Assembly (NCBI RefSeq): GCF_027980145.1
Contig: NZ_JAMZNK010000044.1
Coordinates: 1 to 49,061, forward strand
Direction of reading: 5' to 3'
DNA length: 49,061 bases
Source: Flavobacterium azizsancarii
GTDB lineage: Bacteria; Bacteroidota; Bacteroidia; Flavobacteriales; Flavobacteriaceae
The translations under genes were made by a program, and so were the position numbers. This document shows positions 9,462-19,221 of this stretch, piece by piece (the stretch's first letter is position 1; each line of letters begins with the position of its first letter). The notes beneath the pieces were generated by a model. It was not told the DNA's origin. It did no database searches and worked only from the letters and a program-made list of their open reading frames with translations.

Positions 9462-10646
9462 TTATTTCATAGCAACTTTAGCAATAGCTGCTTTAACAGT
9501 ATCAATGACCGCTTTAACAGTATCTTTTGCTGTACTATCTGTAGTCGCTTTTGGTCCTTCAGCTGGTGCTTTAGCAGCTGCTGCCGCTTTAATATCCTGA
9601 GCTAAAGTAGTTTTTTCACTTAACCATTTTTTATAGTCTTCCGGAGTATCAACAACTACTTTCATTTGCATGTTGTAGTGAGAAGCTCCACAAATTTTAT
9701 TACATAACAATAAATAATCAAATGTATAAGGATCTAAAGCTGTACCGCCTTTAGCAACTAACTCAACACTTTTTTCAGCTCTCAATTTATTGATGTTTGA
9801 AACCTTCTCTACCATAAATGGTAACTCTCTGTATTCAGAAGTTGTATAAGTAGGCACAAAAGCAAATTCAGTAACCATACCAGGAACACAGTTCATCTGC
9901 GCTCTAAAGTGAGGCATATAAGCTGAGTGTAATACATCTTGAGAACGCATCTTAAAGTGTACTTTTTTACCTTTTGGAATATGCAACTCAGAAACTACAA
10001 TATCATCTTGAGAATTAGGATCAGACATATCAACACCTAAAGTATTGATTCCTTCAATCAAACGTACGTTTGCTTTTCCTAAAACATTATCATTACCAGC
10101 ATATCTTGCAGTCCATTTGAACTGTTGTGCATATAATTCGATTTCAATTACATCTTCGTCTTTATCAACAAACATAATGTTGTTCCATGCATACAATCCG
10201 TAAAGGATCAAACAAGCCAAAACTACAGATGGAATAATACTCCAGATTGCTTCTAATTTGTTACTATCAGCAAAGAATAATGCTTTTTTGTCTTTATGTC
10301 CTCTATTTTTGAAAGAAAACCAATAAAGTAAACCTTGTGTAATAAATTGAACTACAAAAATTAAAACCCATGTAATATTCATTAAATTATCTACTAAAAG
10401 CCCATGCTCTGAAGCAGGAGTATGAAGTGCTAAATTACCCCATTTTAGTAAACCGTAAATCGTAAATATATAAATGAAAGCCAAAAAGCCAAACATAATA
10501 TATCCCTGAATATTATTATCATTATCTGATGCAACTTGAGTATCGTCCGAAGAAGATCCCACTTGAGTAAGATCAAATATCTTGGTCAATTGCCACAATG
10601 CAATTGCTAATAAAACTAAAACTACAATTACCAACAAACTTGTCAT
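9462..10646 (-). CDS. ctaC: Cytochrome c oxidase subunit II (CuA subunit)
   Basis: A 394-residue subunit II. The CuA site is intact near residue 317 (CNKICGASHYNMQM, giving Cys-x3-Cys-x3-His-x2-Met), with the upstream His in DVLHSAYMPHF. It accepts electrons from cytochrome c or ActA/ActE and passes them to subunit I. There appear to be four membrane segments (about 1-25, 48-72, 88-112, 133-155) rather than the classical two. No cytochrome c domain is fused, so this is an aa3 and not a caa3 enzyme. The last 45 residues are an Ala/Lys/Thr-rich tail of unknown role. It lies 19 bases after actF and 31 before ctaD, in one operon. Confidence 0.97.
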   Translation of the reverse strand: MTSLLVIVVLVLLAIALWQLTKIFDLTQVGSSSDDTQVASDNDNNIQGYIMFGFLAFIYIFTIYGLLKWGNLALHTPASEHGLLVDNLMNITWVLIFVVQFITQGLLYWFSFKNRGHKDKKALFFADSNKLEAIWSIIPSVVLACLILYGLYAWNNIMFVDKDEDVIEIELYAQQFKWTARYAGNDNVLGKANVRLIEGINTLGVDMSDPNSQDDIVVSELHIPKGKKVHFKMRSQDVLHSAYMPHFRAQMNCVPGMVTEFAFVPTYTTSEYRELPFMVEKVSNINKLRAEKSVELVAKGGTALDPYTFDYLLLCNKICGASHYNMQMKVVVDTPEDYKKWLSEKTTLAQDIKAAAAAKAPAEGPKATTDSTAKDTVKAVIDTVKAAIAKVAMK

Positions 10647-10665
10647 CTGTTTACTTCTTTAAATA

Positions 10666-12045
10666 TTAATAATGAAAATGTTTACTTTCTTCAATGAAAG
10701 GATTTCTTTTTGCTAACAAAGGAGCTTTAGTTAATGCAGTAAATACAACAAAAATAAATAAACCTAAGAAGAAAAGTATAGATGCAATTTCAGGAATTCC
10801 AATAAACCATTTATCTCCAACTGTACCAGGCATAATCATATTAAAGAAATCTACATAGTGACCTAATAAGATAACAACACCAGCCATAACAATAACCCAG
10901 CTAAGACGTTTGAAATCTGTGTTGATTAATATTAATAAAGGGAATACGAAGTTCATAACCACAGCACCAAAGAATGGTAAATTGTATAATTGAATTCTTG
11001 TTATGAAGTAAGTTACCTCTTCCGGAATATTAGCATACCAGATCAACATGAATTGAGAGAACCATAAATAAGTCCAGAAAACACTAATACCAAACATAAA
11101 TTTAGCTAAATCGTGAATATGACTTGTATTTACGTACTCTAAATATCCTTTAGATTTTAAGTAAACAGTTACTAATGCAATTGCAGTAATACCACTTACA
11201 AAGAAAGAAGCGAATACATACCATCCAAATAATGTACTGAACCAGTGTGGATCAATTGACATAATCCAGTCCCAAGACATGATAGACTCAGAAACGATAA
11301 AGAATACTAAGAAACCAGCAGTTAACTTAAAGTTCTTTTTGTAGTATAGATCATCATTAGCCTCATCCTGTGCCAAACAATTTTTTCTTGAAAAATAATT
11401 ATATAAATTCCATCCAATTAAAAATATGGCAGCTCTAATAAGCCAGAAAGGAAAGTTTAAGTAACCTGCTTTACCAGCAATAATTTTATCATAGTTTGGA
11501 CTAGTAGGATCTGTAACTCCTTCACCTAACCATACAAATATGTGATTAAAGTGTAATCCGCAAAGAATTAATATGATAAAGAAAATAACAGAACCAACTG
11601 GCAAATAAGCAGTAATTCCCTGCATAACTCTAAACAAAACCGGAGACCAACCTGCCTGAGCAACTTGTTGAATAGCATAAAATGCTAAAGTTCCCATAGA
11701 AAGTAGTAAGAAGAAAATACAAGCAACATATAAAGCTGACCAAGGCTTATTTTGCAATTGGTTCAATACATGTTTTAAATGTTTTTCGTGCTCATCAGCA
11801 GCATTAACTTTTGCATGCTCTCCACCTTTATGTGAGTCATGCGAAGCTTCAGCAGCTTCGTGATGTCCAGCTTCTGCTGTTGCTTCATGTGCAGCACCAT
11901 GAGATCCATGTGCATCTGCAGCTAGAATTTTTTCAACTTCTTGAATATCTTTAGGAGCAGTTAAAAAACCATATCCAATTCCTAATATACCAAGGGCCAT
12001 TAGGATGATAGAAAAAGTTTTTAATTTACTTGAAAATGTATACAT
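10666..12045 (-). CDS. actF: Alternative complex III subunit ActF (quinol:cytochrome c oxidoreductase membrane subunit)
   Basis: A roughly ten-helix membrane protein of the NrfD/PsrC-like family that pairs with ActC in alternative complex III, which oxidises menaquinol and replaces the bc1 complex. I prefer the ATG at 12045 (MYTFSSKLKTF); a longer in-frame start at 12072 abuts the actE stop but adds residues unlike the family. After the first helix comes a soluble His-rich insert (about residues 45-95, more than a dozen His among Ala, Glu and Lys), which may bind metal. The gene is followed after 19 bases by ctaC, consistent with the physical ACIII-aa3 supercomplex. Family identity is firm; the precise start is less so. 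Confidence 0.93.
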   Translation of the reverse strand: MYTFSSKLKTFSIILMALGILGIGYGFLTAPKDIQEVEKILAADAHGSHGAAHEATAEAGHHEAAEASHDSHKGGEHAKVNAADEHEKHLKHVLNQLQNKPWSALYVACIFFLLLSMGTLAFYAIQQVAQAGWSPVLFRVMQGITAYLPVGSVIFFIILILCGLHFNHIFVWLGEGVTDPTSPNYDKIIAGKAGYLNFPFWLIRAAIFLIGWNLYNYFSRKNCLAQDEANDDLYYKKNFKLTAGFLVFFIVSESIMSWDWIMSIDPHWFSTLFGWYVFASFFVSGITAIALVTVYLKSKGYLEYVNTSHIHDLAKFMFGISVFWTYLWFSQFMLIWYANIPEEVTYFITRIQLYNLPFFGAVVMNFVFPLLILINTDFKRLSWVIVMAGVVILLGHYVDFFNMIMPGTVGDKWFIGIPEIASILFFLGLFIFVVFTALTKAPLLAKRNPFIEESKHFHY

Positions 12046-12072
12046 ATCTATTACGATCAGTTTGTTCAACAA

Positions 12073-12618
12073 TTATAATTGGCTTTTTAGTTTTAGAACA
12101 TAGTCAGCAACTAACCAACGTTCGTGGGCACTTAATTGATTTGCATGTGAACCCATTGCATTTAAACCATAAGTTTCAACGTGAAAGATACTTCCTTCAG
12201 TGATTTCTCTGTCTTTATAGCTAGGTACTCCAAGAAATTTTTCTCTTTCAACCAATTTACCTTTACCGTTTCCAGTTGCACCATGACAACTGATACAGTA
12301 AATATCGAAAAGTTCTTTTCCTTTTCCGGAATTTCTTTCGATAGAATCCAAAGGCGATTTTAAATTAGCTTTTGCCAATTCATAACCTGCAGTTGAATTT
12401 TCATATTCATAAGGTTCAAAACCTCTATTGATACTTCCTTGTGCAGGAAGCTGTCCTTCTTTTCCACCTTTAAATATTTTTGCTTCTGCATATGGTTCAT
12501 ATGCTAAAGATTCATACATATTAGGGAAATACTGATAGTTTGGTGCCGAAGTATTGTGGCATGATGAAACTAAAATAGTTATACCAACTAAAAGTGTTAT
12601 TTTATATATCCTTTTCAT
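12073..12618 (-). CDS. actE: Alternative complex III subunit ActE, monoheme cytochrome c lipoprotein
   Basis: A 181-residue lipoprotein: signal sequence with lipobox LVSSC (Cys20), then a single c-type cytochrome domain with heme motif CISCH at 108-112 and a probable axial Met in GLNAMGSHA (about 155). In alternative complex III this subunit carries electrons at the periplasmic face between ActA and the terminal oxidase. It lies 8 bases downstream of actD and immediately upstream of actF. The length and the late heme site, after about 100 residues of linker that wraps the complex, match flavobacterial ActE. Confidence 0.95.
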   Translation of the reverse strand: MKRIYKITLLVGITILVSSCHNTSAPNYQYFPNMYESLAYEPYAEAKIFKGGKEGQLPAQGSINRGFEPYEYENSTAGYELAKANLKSPLDSIERNSGKGKELFDIYCISCHGATGNGKGKLVEREKFLGVPSYKDREITEGSIFHVETYGLNAMGSHANQLSAHERWLVADYVLKLKSQL

Positions 12619-12626
12619 AGCTACAA

Positions 12627-13151
12627 TTAATTCTTTTCAATTACTTTAACTTCAACTGCTCCTGTACCTTCGAAAAAAGAAACTAGTTCTGCTTCGTTAT
12701 CATTTACAGCAACTTCCATTAAAAAATGGTCATCTGTTGTTCTTACATCAGGATTCTCAGCTTCTTTAAATGGCCATAATCTACTTCTCATATAAAAAGT
12801 GATAACCATTAAGTGAGCAGCAAAAAATACTGTCATTTCAAACATAATTGGTACAAATGCAGGCATATTCTGAATGAAACTAAAACTTGGTTTTCCTCCA
12901 ATGTCCTGCGGCCAATCATGAATCATGATATAACTCATCATAGTCGTTGCAACAGAAATACCAACACATCCATATAAAAATGCACAAATTGCTAATCTTG
13001 TTGGCGCTAAACCCATAGCCTTATCCAATCCGTGAACTGGGAATGGAGTAAAAACTTCTTCAATATGATGATGAGCAGCTCTGGTTTTCTTTACTGCATC
13101 CATCAAAATATCATCGTCATTATAAATGGCGTATATTACTTTATTACTCAT
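12627..13151 (-). CDS. actD: Alternative complex III subunit ActD (DUF3341)
   Basis: A 174-residue protein of the DUF3341 family: a short cytoplasmic N-terminal domain (YAIYNDDDILMDAVKKTR) followed by two membrane helices (about 55-80 and 98-120). It is a structural subunit of alternative complex III with no cofactor. Its start overlaps the end of actC by 8 bases, a tight coupling that helps match stoichiometry. Confidence 0.95.
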   Translation of the reverse strand: MSNKVIYAIYNDDDILMDAVKKTRAAHHHIEEVFTPFPVHGLDKAMGLAPTRLAICAFLYGCVGISVATTMMSYIMIHDWPQDIGGKPSFSFIQNMPAFVPIMFEMTVFFAAHLMVITFYMRSRLWPFKEAENPDVRTTDDHFLMEVAVNDNEAELVSFFEGTGAVEVKVIEKN

Positions 13152-14544
13152 GATGTGTATCTTTTTTTGCTCTTTCTCTAATGTAATTATCTCCTGTTCC
13201 TTTCAAAATTGTTTTAACCTCTGCCTGAGCAATTACAGGGAATGTTCTAGAGTATAATAAAAACAATACGAAGAAGAAACCAATCGTTCCGATGAAAATT
13301 CCAATATCAACAAATGTTGGTGAGAACATTGTCCAAGAAGATGGAAGGTAATCTCTATGTAAAGAAGTAACAATAATTACGAATCTTTCAAACCACATTC
13401 CGATGTTTACTACGATCGAAATAATAAATGAAAACATGATACTTGTTCTTAATTTCTTGAACCACATAAATTGTGGAGAGAAAACGTTACAAGTCATCAT
13501 CGACCAATATGCCCACCAGTAAGGTCCGGTTGCTCTGTTTAAGAACGCATATTGCTCATACTCTACTCCTGAGTACCAAGCTACGAATAACTCAGTGATA
13601 TACGCTACTCCAACGATAGAACCTGTAATCATAATTACAATATTCATTAACTCGATATGTTGTACCGTAATATATGCTTCAAGGTTAGAAACTTTTCTCA
13701 TAACGATCAACAATGTGTTTACCATTGCAAATCCTGAGAAAACCGCTCCGGCAACGAAGTACGGAGGGAAAATTGTTGTATGCCATCCTGGTATTACAGA
13801 TGTAGCAAAGTCCATCGATACAATCGTGTGTACAGAAAGTACAAGAGGAGTAGCTAAACCAGCCAATACTAATGATACTTCTTCAAAACGCTGCCAATCT
13901 TTAGCTCTACCACTCCATCCAAAACTTAGGATAGAATATACTCTTTTATTAAAAGGTGTTATCGCTCTATCACGTAGCATTGCAAAATCAGGTAATAAAC
14001 CAGTCCACCAGAAAACTAATGATACTGAAAGGTACGTTGAAATTGCGAAAACGTCCCAAAGCAATGGTGAGTTAAAGTTTACCCATAAAGATCCAAATTG
14101 ATTTGGAATAGGTAAAACCCAGTATGCTAACCATGGACGTCCCATGTGAATAATTGGAAATAAACCTGCCTGAACTACCGAAAAGATAGTCATTGCTTCT
14201 GCAGAACGGTTAATCGCCATTCTCCAGCGTTGACGGAAAAGTAATAATACCGCAGAAATTAATGTTCCGGCGTGACCAATACCAACCCACCAAACAAAGT
14301 TCGTGATATCCCAAGCCCAACCAACTGTTTTATTTAATCCCCATGTTCCGATACCGGTAGATACAGTGTAAATTATACAACCTAACCCCCAAAGGAAGGC
14401 TATTAATGCGATAGAAAATACAATCCACCATTGTTTGTTTGCAGGCCCCTCAACAGGTGCAGCTACATCTACAGTTACATCGTGATAAGATTTATCACCT
14501 ATAACTAAAGGTTTTCTAATGGGTGCTTCGTAGTGAGACGACAT
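13144..14544 (-). CDS. actC: Alternative complex III subunit ActC (NrfD-like, quinol site)
   Basis: A 466-residue NrfD/PsrC-family integral membrane protein with about ten helices. It provides the menaquinol oxidation site next to the iron-sulfur subunit ActB. Typical features are the IGHAGTLISAVLLLFRQRWR helix pair near residues 90-110 and HMGRPWLAYWVLPIPNQ, both characteristic of the family. The N-terminus (MSSHYEAPIRKPLV) is cytoplasmic. It sits 34 bases after actB and overlaps actD by 8 bases. Confidence 0.96.
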   Translation of the reverse strand: MSSHYEAPIRKPLVIGDKSYHDVTVDVAAPVEGPANKQWWIVFSIALIAFLWGLGCIIYTVSTGIGTWGLNKTVGWAWDITNFVWWVGIGHAGTLISAVLLLFRQRWRMAINRSAEAMTIFSVVQAGLFPIIHMGRPWLAYWVLPIPNQFGSLWVNFNSPLLWDVFAISTYLSVSLVFWWTGLLPDFAMLRDRAITPFNKRVYSILSFGWSGRAKDWQRFEEVSLVLAGLATPLVLSVHTIVSMDFATSVIPGWHTTIFPPYFVAGAVFSGFAMVNTLLIVMRKVSNLEAYITVQHIELMNIVIMITGSIVGVAYITELFVAWYSGVEYEQYAFLNRATGPYWWAYWSMMTCNVFSPQFMWFKKLRTSIMFSFIISIVVNIGMWFERFVIIVTSLHRDYLPSSWTMFSPTFVDIGIFIGTIGFFFVLFLLYSRTFPVIAQAEVKTILKGTGDNYIRERAKKDTHHE

Positions 14545-14578
14545 AATCCTTTATATGTTTCTTAATTAATAATTTATT

Positions 14579-17500
14579 CTAAGTATTTCTAACTTTAACA
14601 TGGTAAACCACATTAGGTTTTGTTCCAACATGCTCCAATAAATGGTATGATCTATCGTCAGCAGCTAATTTAGCAACTTTACTTTCAGTATCATTAACAT
14701 CACCAAATATCATTGCTCCAGAAGAACAAGCATTTGAACAAGCTGTTTGGAATTCACCATCAGCAACCGGACGACCTTCATTTTTTGCTTTCAATTTAGT
14801 CGCCTGTGTCATTTGAATACACATAGAACATTTTTCCATAACTCCACGTGAACGAACGTTTACGTCTGGGTTTAATACCATACGTCCTAAATCATCATTC
14901 ATGTGGTAATCGAATTCACTGTTTTTGTTGTACAAGAACCAGTTGAAACGACGTACTTTATACGGACAGTTGTTTGCACAATAACGAGTACCAACACATC
15001 TGTTGTATGCCATATGATTTTGACCTTCACGACCGTGAGAAGTTGCAGCAACCGGACAAACTGTTTCACACGGTGCGTGATTACAGTGCTGACACATTAC
15101 TGGTTGGAAAGAAACTTGTGGATTATCTCCTGCTTTTTCCATTTCATTAAATGTAGATAATGAACTAGATAAACCAGCGATTTCATCCTTTCTTTTGTTA
15201 TCACCTTCAAAAGTGCTTTCAGAAGAATAATATCTGTCAATACGCAACCAGTGCATATCACGGCTTCTTCTTACTTCTGCTTTACCTACAACAGGTACGT
15301 TGTTTTCAGCGTGACAAGCAATAACACATGCTCCACAACCTGTACAAGCGTTTAAGTCAATCGAGAGATTAAAGTGATGTCCTGTAGAACGATCAAATGA
15401 TTCCCATAAATCAACAGTTGTAGCTTTAACTTCTTCGTGATCTAAAGATACCATTGGTTGTTCGTTCCAATGTTCAGGATCTTTAGTATTAAAGATTTCA
15501 AGAGAAGTTTCTTTAATAATATCTCCTCTTCCCATTAATGTTTTCTGTCCCTGAACACAAGCAAACTCATGAACACCATTTGCTTTCGCAATAGAAACAG
15601 ATTGAACACTACTGAAATTTTTATATAAAGTGTAAGCATTTAAACCTACCTGCATTTCATCTTTTAAAGCTGCCTTACGACCGTAACCTAAAGCCAAACC
15701 AACTGTACCAACAGCTTGTCCTGGCTGAACAATTACTGGAACGTTTTCTAATTTCAAACCATCAGCAGTAGTAACTGTAGCATAACTTCCGTTTAAACCT
15801 CCGTTTGCAACAATTTCATTTGTTAAGTTTAATTTTTTAGCATCAGCATTCGAAACAGTTACATAGTTATCCCAAGAAACTCTTGTGATTGGATCCGGAA
15901 ATTCCTGCAACCAAGGATTGTTTGCTTGTTGACCATCTCCTAAACCTGTTTTTGTATACAATACCAATTCAAAGTCTCCGGCAGTTTTTGATTTTGCAAC
16001 AGCATTTGCAGCAGAAGCATAATCAACAGAACCCGCAGATAAAGCCGATGAACCAATTACAGAAACACCATCATGTAAAACTTTATTCCAAGAAGAACCT
16101 GCAACTACAGAAGCTGAATTAGCTTTTATGTAATCATAGAAATTTCCAGGAGTTCCGTTTAATGATAGTAAAACATCTTGAAATTGTTTAGTATCAAATA
16201 TTGGACGAATAGTTGGCTGAGTCAAACTATAAGTTCCTTTTGTAATTACAACATCTCCCCAAGCCTCTAAATAATGAGGTACCGGAGCAGCAATTGTAGT
16301 TATAGATGCAGTCTCATCTTCTTTTAAAGAAAATGCAACTGATGTTTGTACTTTTTTCAATCCAGTTACAAAAGAAGCTGAATCAGCTAATGTATAAACC
16401 GGATTAATTCCGCTCATGATTAAAGTATGAATACTTCCTGCATTCATATCTTTCACCAATTGAGATACAATTGCATTAGAACCTTTTCTAATTTGTCTTG
16501 TCCCTACAGTATTAAAAGCTTCACTAGCCAACACCTGGTTGATAGCCAAAACCAATAATTGAGCATTTTTATCTTCAAGTCCAGAAACCAAAACTCCTTT
16601 AGAACCTGCAAGTTTTAAATCATGAATAGCTTTAGCTACTTCAGGTTTAAACTTAGAATCTAAAGAATTGGCTACAGAAGAACCTGTAATATTATTATAA
16701 ATCTCTACTAGAGCTTGTTTTTGATTCGCAGCATTCATAGGAATACGTTTATCAGCAGCAGCTCCTGACAATGTCATATTTGATTCAAACTGAAAATGAC
16801 GAGACATTTTCTTAGAACCTGTAGACCCAGACGGAATTCTACCTTGTGCATAACCCGCATCGTATCCACCACCTTGCCAATCTCCTAAGAAATCAGCTCC
16901 AACAGAAACAATTACAGCAGCTTTTGAGAAATCGTAATCAACAAGAGCTCTTTCACCGTAAACTGTCTCGAATGCATCTAACGCGTCTGATGAAGAAACC
17001 GCATCGTAAACAACGTGTTTTGCATTTGGATTTTTAGCGATAAATTCACCTATTAATTTCTCAGTAGAAGGACTTGCTAAAGTATTTGTCAACAATACCA
17101 CTTGCTCACCTTTTGCTTTTGCATCAGCCAGACTTGATTTAATTTTCAAATCAACAGCAGACCAGCTACTATTTTTTCCATCCAATTTAGGTTCTTTCAA
17201 ACGCATGCTATCGTATAAAGATAAGATAGACGCATGAATTCTAGCATTGGCTGAAAACTTAGCTCCAGAAATAGTATTGTTATCAATTTTAATTGGACGA
17301 CCCTCACGAGTTTTTACTAATAAGTTAGCAAAATCAAAACCATCAAAAACAGTAGTTGCATAATAATCAGCAACACCAGGAATGATTTGTTCTGGTTGTA
17401 AAACATATGGTATAGACTTGTGAACAGGACCTTCGCAGGCAGCAAGTGTAACCGCTGCAGTACTAAATCCTACGTACTTTAAAAAGTCACGACGTGAAGT

Positions 17501-17644
17501 TCCAGATGTAGCTAAAGCATCTGCATTTCCTAAAAATTCTTCAGTAGGAATTTCTTCAACAAATTCGTTATTTCTAAGCGCCTCAACAATAGAACTATTC
17601 TCTAGTTCTTCAACACTTTTCCAGTATTTTTTGTTTGATGACAT
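14579..17644 (-). CDS. actB: Alternative complex III subunit ActB (molybdopterin-like plus iron-sulfur domains)
   Basis: A 1021-residue fusion. The N-terminus has a Tat motif (SRRDFLK, about 50-56) followed by a lipobox-like LAAC, so it is exported folded and probably lipid-anchored. Residues 80-720 form a molybdopterin oxidoreductase-like (B1) domain that in this family has lost the cofactor. The C-terminal B2 domain binds clusters through CTGCGACVIAC, CQHCNHAPCETVC, CVGTRYCANNC and CSMCIQ plus the ACSNAC pair. These match three [4Fe-4S] and one [3Fe-4S] site and form the electron wire from quinol to the ActA hemes. The gene is 32 bases after actA and 34 before actC. Confidence 0.97.
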   Translation of the reverse strand: MSSNKKYWKSVEELENSSIVEALRNNEFVEEIPTEEFLGNADALATSGTSRRDFLKYVGFSTAAVTLAACEGPVHKSIPYVLQPEQIIPGVADYYATTVFDGFDFANLLVKTREGRPIKIDNNTISGAKFSANARIHASILSLYDSMRLKEPKLDGKNSSWSAVDLKIKSSLADAKAKGEQVVLLTNTLASPSTEKLIGEFIAKNPNAKHVVYDAVSSSDALDAFETVYGERALVDYDFSKAAVIVSVGADFLGDWQGGGYDAGYAQGRIPSGSTGSKKMSRHFQFESNMTLSGAAADKRIPMNAANQKQALVEIYNNITGSSVANSLDSKFKPEVAKAIHDLKLAGSKGVLVSGLEDKNAQLLVLAINQVLASEAFNTVGTRQIRKGSNAIVSQLVKDMNAGSIHTLIMSGINPVYTLADSASFVTGLKKVQTSVAFSLKEDETASITTIAAPVPHYLEAWGDVVITKGTYSLTQPTIRPIFDTKQFQDVLLSLNGTPGNFYDYIKANSASVVAGSSWNKVLHDGVSVIGSSALSAGSVDYASAANAVAKSKTAGDFELVLYTKTGLGDGQQANNPWLQEFPDPITRVSWDNYVTVSNADAKKLNLTNEIVANGGLNGSYATVTTADGLKLENVPVIVQPGQAVGTVGLALGYGRKAALKDEMQVGLNAYTLYKNFSSVQSVSIAKANGVHEFACVQGQKTLMGRGDIIKETSLEIFNTKDPEHWNEQPMVSLDHEEVKATTVDLWESFDRSTGHHFNLSIDLNACTGCGACVIACHAENNVPVVGKAEVRRSRDMHWLRIDRYYSSESTFEGDNKRKDEIAGLSSSLSTFNEMEKAGDNPQVSFQPVMCQHCNHAPCETVCPVAATSHGREGQNHMAYNRCVGTRYCANNCPYKVRRFNWFLYNKNSEFDYHMNDDLGRMVLNPDVNVRSRGVMEKCSMCIQMTQATKLKAKNEGRPVADGEFQTACSNACSSGAMIFGDVNDTESKVAKLAADDRSYHLLEHVGTKPNVVYHVKVRNT

Positions 17645-17676
17645 TGTATATAAATATTAAAATCTTAATAATTCGA

Positions 17677-19002
17677 TTAATAGTGGCATTTACCGCATTC
17701 TAAACCTCCCATTTGCGCTGCAGTCAATTTCTCTACACCGTATTTTTTAGAAAGTTCAGCATGAATTTTATCATAGTAAGCATTGCCTTCCATCTTAACA
17801 TCAGTTTTTCTATGGCAATCAATACACCATCCCATTGTTAATTTAGAATATTGCTTCATGATCTCAAATTCCTGCACAGGACCGTGACAAGTTTGACATT
17901 CAATTCCTGCAACAGTTACGTGTTGAGAGTGATTGAAGTAAACAAAATCAGGAAGATTATGAATACGAACCCATTTTACAGGCTGCGTTTTTCCAGTATA
18001 CTCTTGCTTAGTTTTATCCCAACCAACAGCATCATATAATTTTTGGATTTCACCATCGTAAAATGCTTTGCTGTACTCAGGAGTAGCAGTAGTTTCAGCA
18101 ACTTCAGAAATATTTTTATGACAGTTCATACAAACATTCAAAGAAGGAATACCAGCAGTCTTACTCACACGAGCAGCAGAGTGACAATATTTACAATTGA
18201 TTTCGTTATCTCCAGCGTGTATTTTATGAGAATAGTGAATTGGCTGAATTGGTTGATAATTTTGATCAACACCAACTTGCATTAAGTAAGCATACACAAA
18301 ATAACCACTTGCTAAAAGCAAAAATATAGAAGTAACTAAAACCAGGAACTGATTTTTAGCAAAAGCTTTCCATATTGGAGTTCTAGCTTCTCTAGGAGCA
18401 ACTACAATACCATTATTACTTGCTACTTTAGTCAACACTTTGTTCACCATGAACAACATAACAACTAAAATTGCCATTACAAGAGCAAGAGCTCCTAAAA
18501 TAATATTATTTGAAACTCCACCACCTTCAACGTTAGTTCCCGGAGGAGTAGCAGCAGTACCAGCAGCAGGCTCAGCTTTTACTTCAGAAGTATAAGCGAT
18601 AATATTATCAATATCACCTGTTGACAATTGAGGAAAAGAAGTCATTACTGACTTGTTGTGCTCTTCAAATAATTTAACAGCAACAGGATCCCCTGATTTA
18701 ATCATTTCTGAACTGTTGTGCACCCACTTGTAAATCCAAGCCATGTCGTGTTTGGAAGCAACCCCTCTTAGGGCCGGACCTGTTGACTTAGCATCTAATT
18801 TGTGACATGCAGCGCAATTTGCATTAAAAAGTTCTTTCCCTTTTACTGGATCACCACCTGCAGCAGCAACCGGAGCAGCAGCTTCAGGCGCCGCCGGAGC
18901 AGCAGCTTCTTGAGCAAATGAAGTTAGGGAGAAAATTAACGTTAGCGATAAGCTAAGTAGTAATTTTCTTGAGATCGAATTATGGTTACCCACCTTTTTC
19001 AT
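17677..19002 (-). CDS. actA: Alternative complex III subunit ActA with fused N-terminal cytochrome c domain (six CxxCH)
   Basis: A 441-residue multiheme cytochrome and first gene of the act-cta operon. After a signal peptide (ending TSFAQ) and an Ala/Pro linker, a monoheme class I domain carries CAACH and a probable axial Met (SVMTSF). Two hydrophobic segments follow (about 165-190 and 218-240), then a periplasmic part with CKYCH, CMNCH, CQTCH, CIDCH and, at the extreme C-terminus, CGKCHY. Five hemes in the C-terminal part match the pentaheme ActA of other bacteria; the extra N-terminal heme domain is an addition. It receives electrons from the ActB clusters and hands them to cytochrome c or the aa3 oxidase. 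Confidence 0.95.
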   Translation of the reverse strand: MKKVGNHNSISRKLLLSLSLTLIFSLTSFAQEAAAPAAPEAAAPVAAAGGDPVKGKELFNANCAACHKLDAKSTGPALRGVASKHDMAWIYKWVHNSSEMIKSGDPVAVKLFEEHNKSVMTSFPQLSTGDIDNIIAYTSEVKAEPAAGTAATPPGTNVEGGGVSNNIILGALALVMAILVVMLFMVNKVLTKVASNNGIVVAPREARTPIWKAFAKNQFLVLVTSIFLLLASGYFVYAYLMQVGVDQNYQPIQPIHYSHKIHAGDNEINCKYCHSAARVSKTAGIPSLNVCMNCHKNISEVAETTATPEYSKAFYDGEIQKLYDAVGWDKTKQEYTGKTQPVKWVRIHNLPDFVYFNHSQHVTVAGIECQTCHGPVQEFEIMKQYSKLTMGWCIDCHRKTDVKMEGNAYYDKIHAELSKKYGVEKLTAAQMGGLECGKCHY

Positions 19003-19089
19003 ATAGTATAATAATTATCTACTAATTTTTGGTATGATTTTTTCTGTAATAAATCAACTAAAAACTAATACCTTCTTTTAAAACTTGCA

Positions 19090-19119
19090 CAAAAATACGA
19101 CTTATGAACTATTCTCAAA
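19090..19119 (-). promoter_or_regulatory. Promoter of the act-cta respiratory operon
   Basis: On the minus strand TTTG (19119-19116), an 18-base spacer, and TATTTTTG (19097-19090) match the Bacteroidota consensus TTTG-N17-23-TAnnTTTG. It is placed for a leader of about 80 bases before actA. No other good promoter was noticed inside the 11-kb operon. Confidence 0.75.
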
Positions 19120-19221
19120 ACCTTAAAATAGTCTTAAATATCAATTTATATCAATTCTAAATAATATTAAATTTTTACGCACAAAATTAAAATACTATTT
19201 TTACACAAAAAACACCACATT

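Noticed and set aside
12046..12072. Longer actF start at 12072
   Set aside because: It directly abuts the actE stop and adds MLNKLIVID; the ATG at 12045 fits the family better, though this is not decisive.
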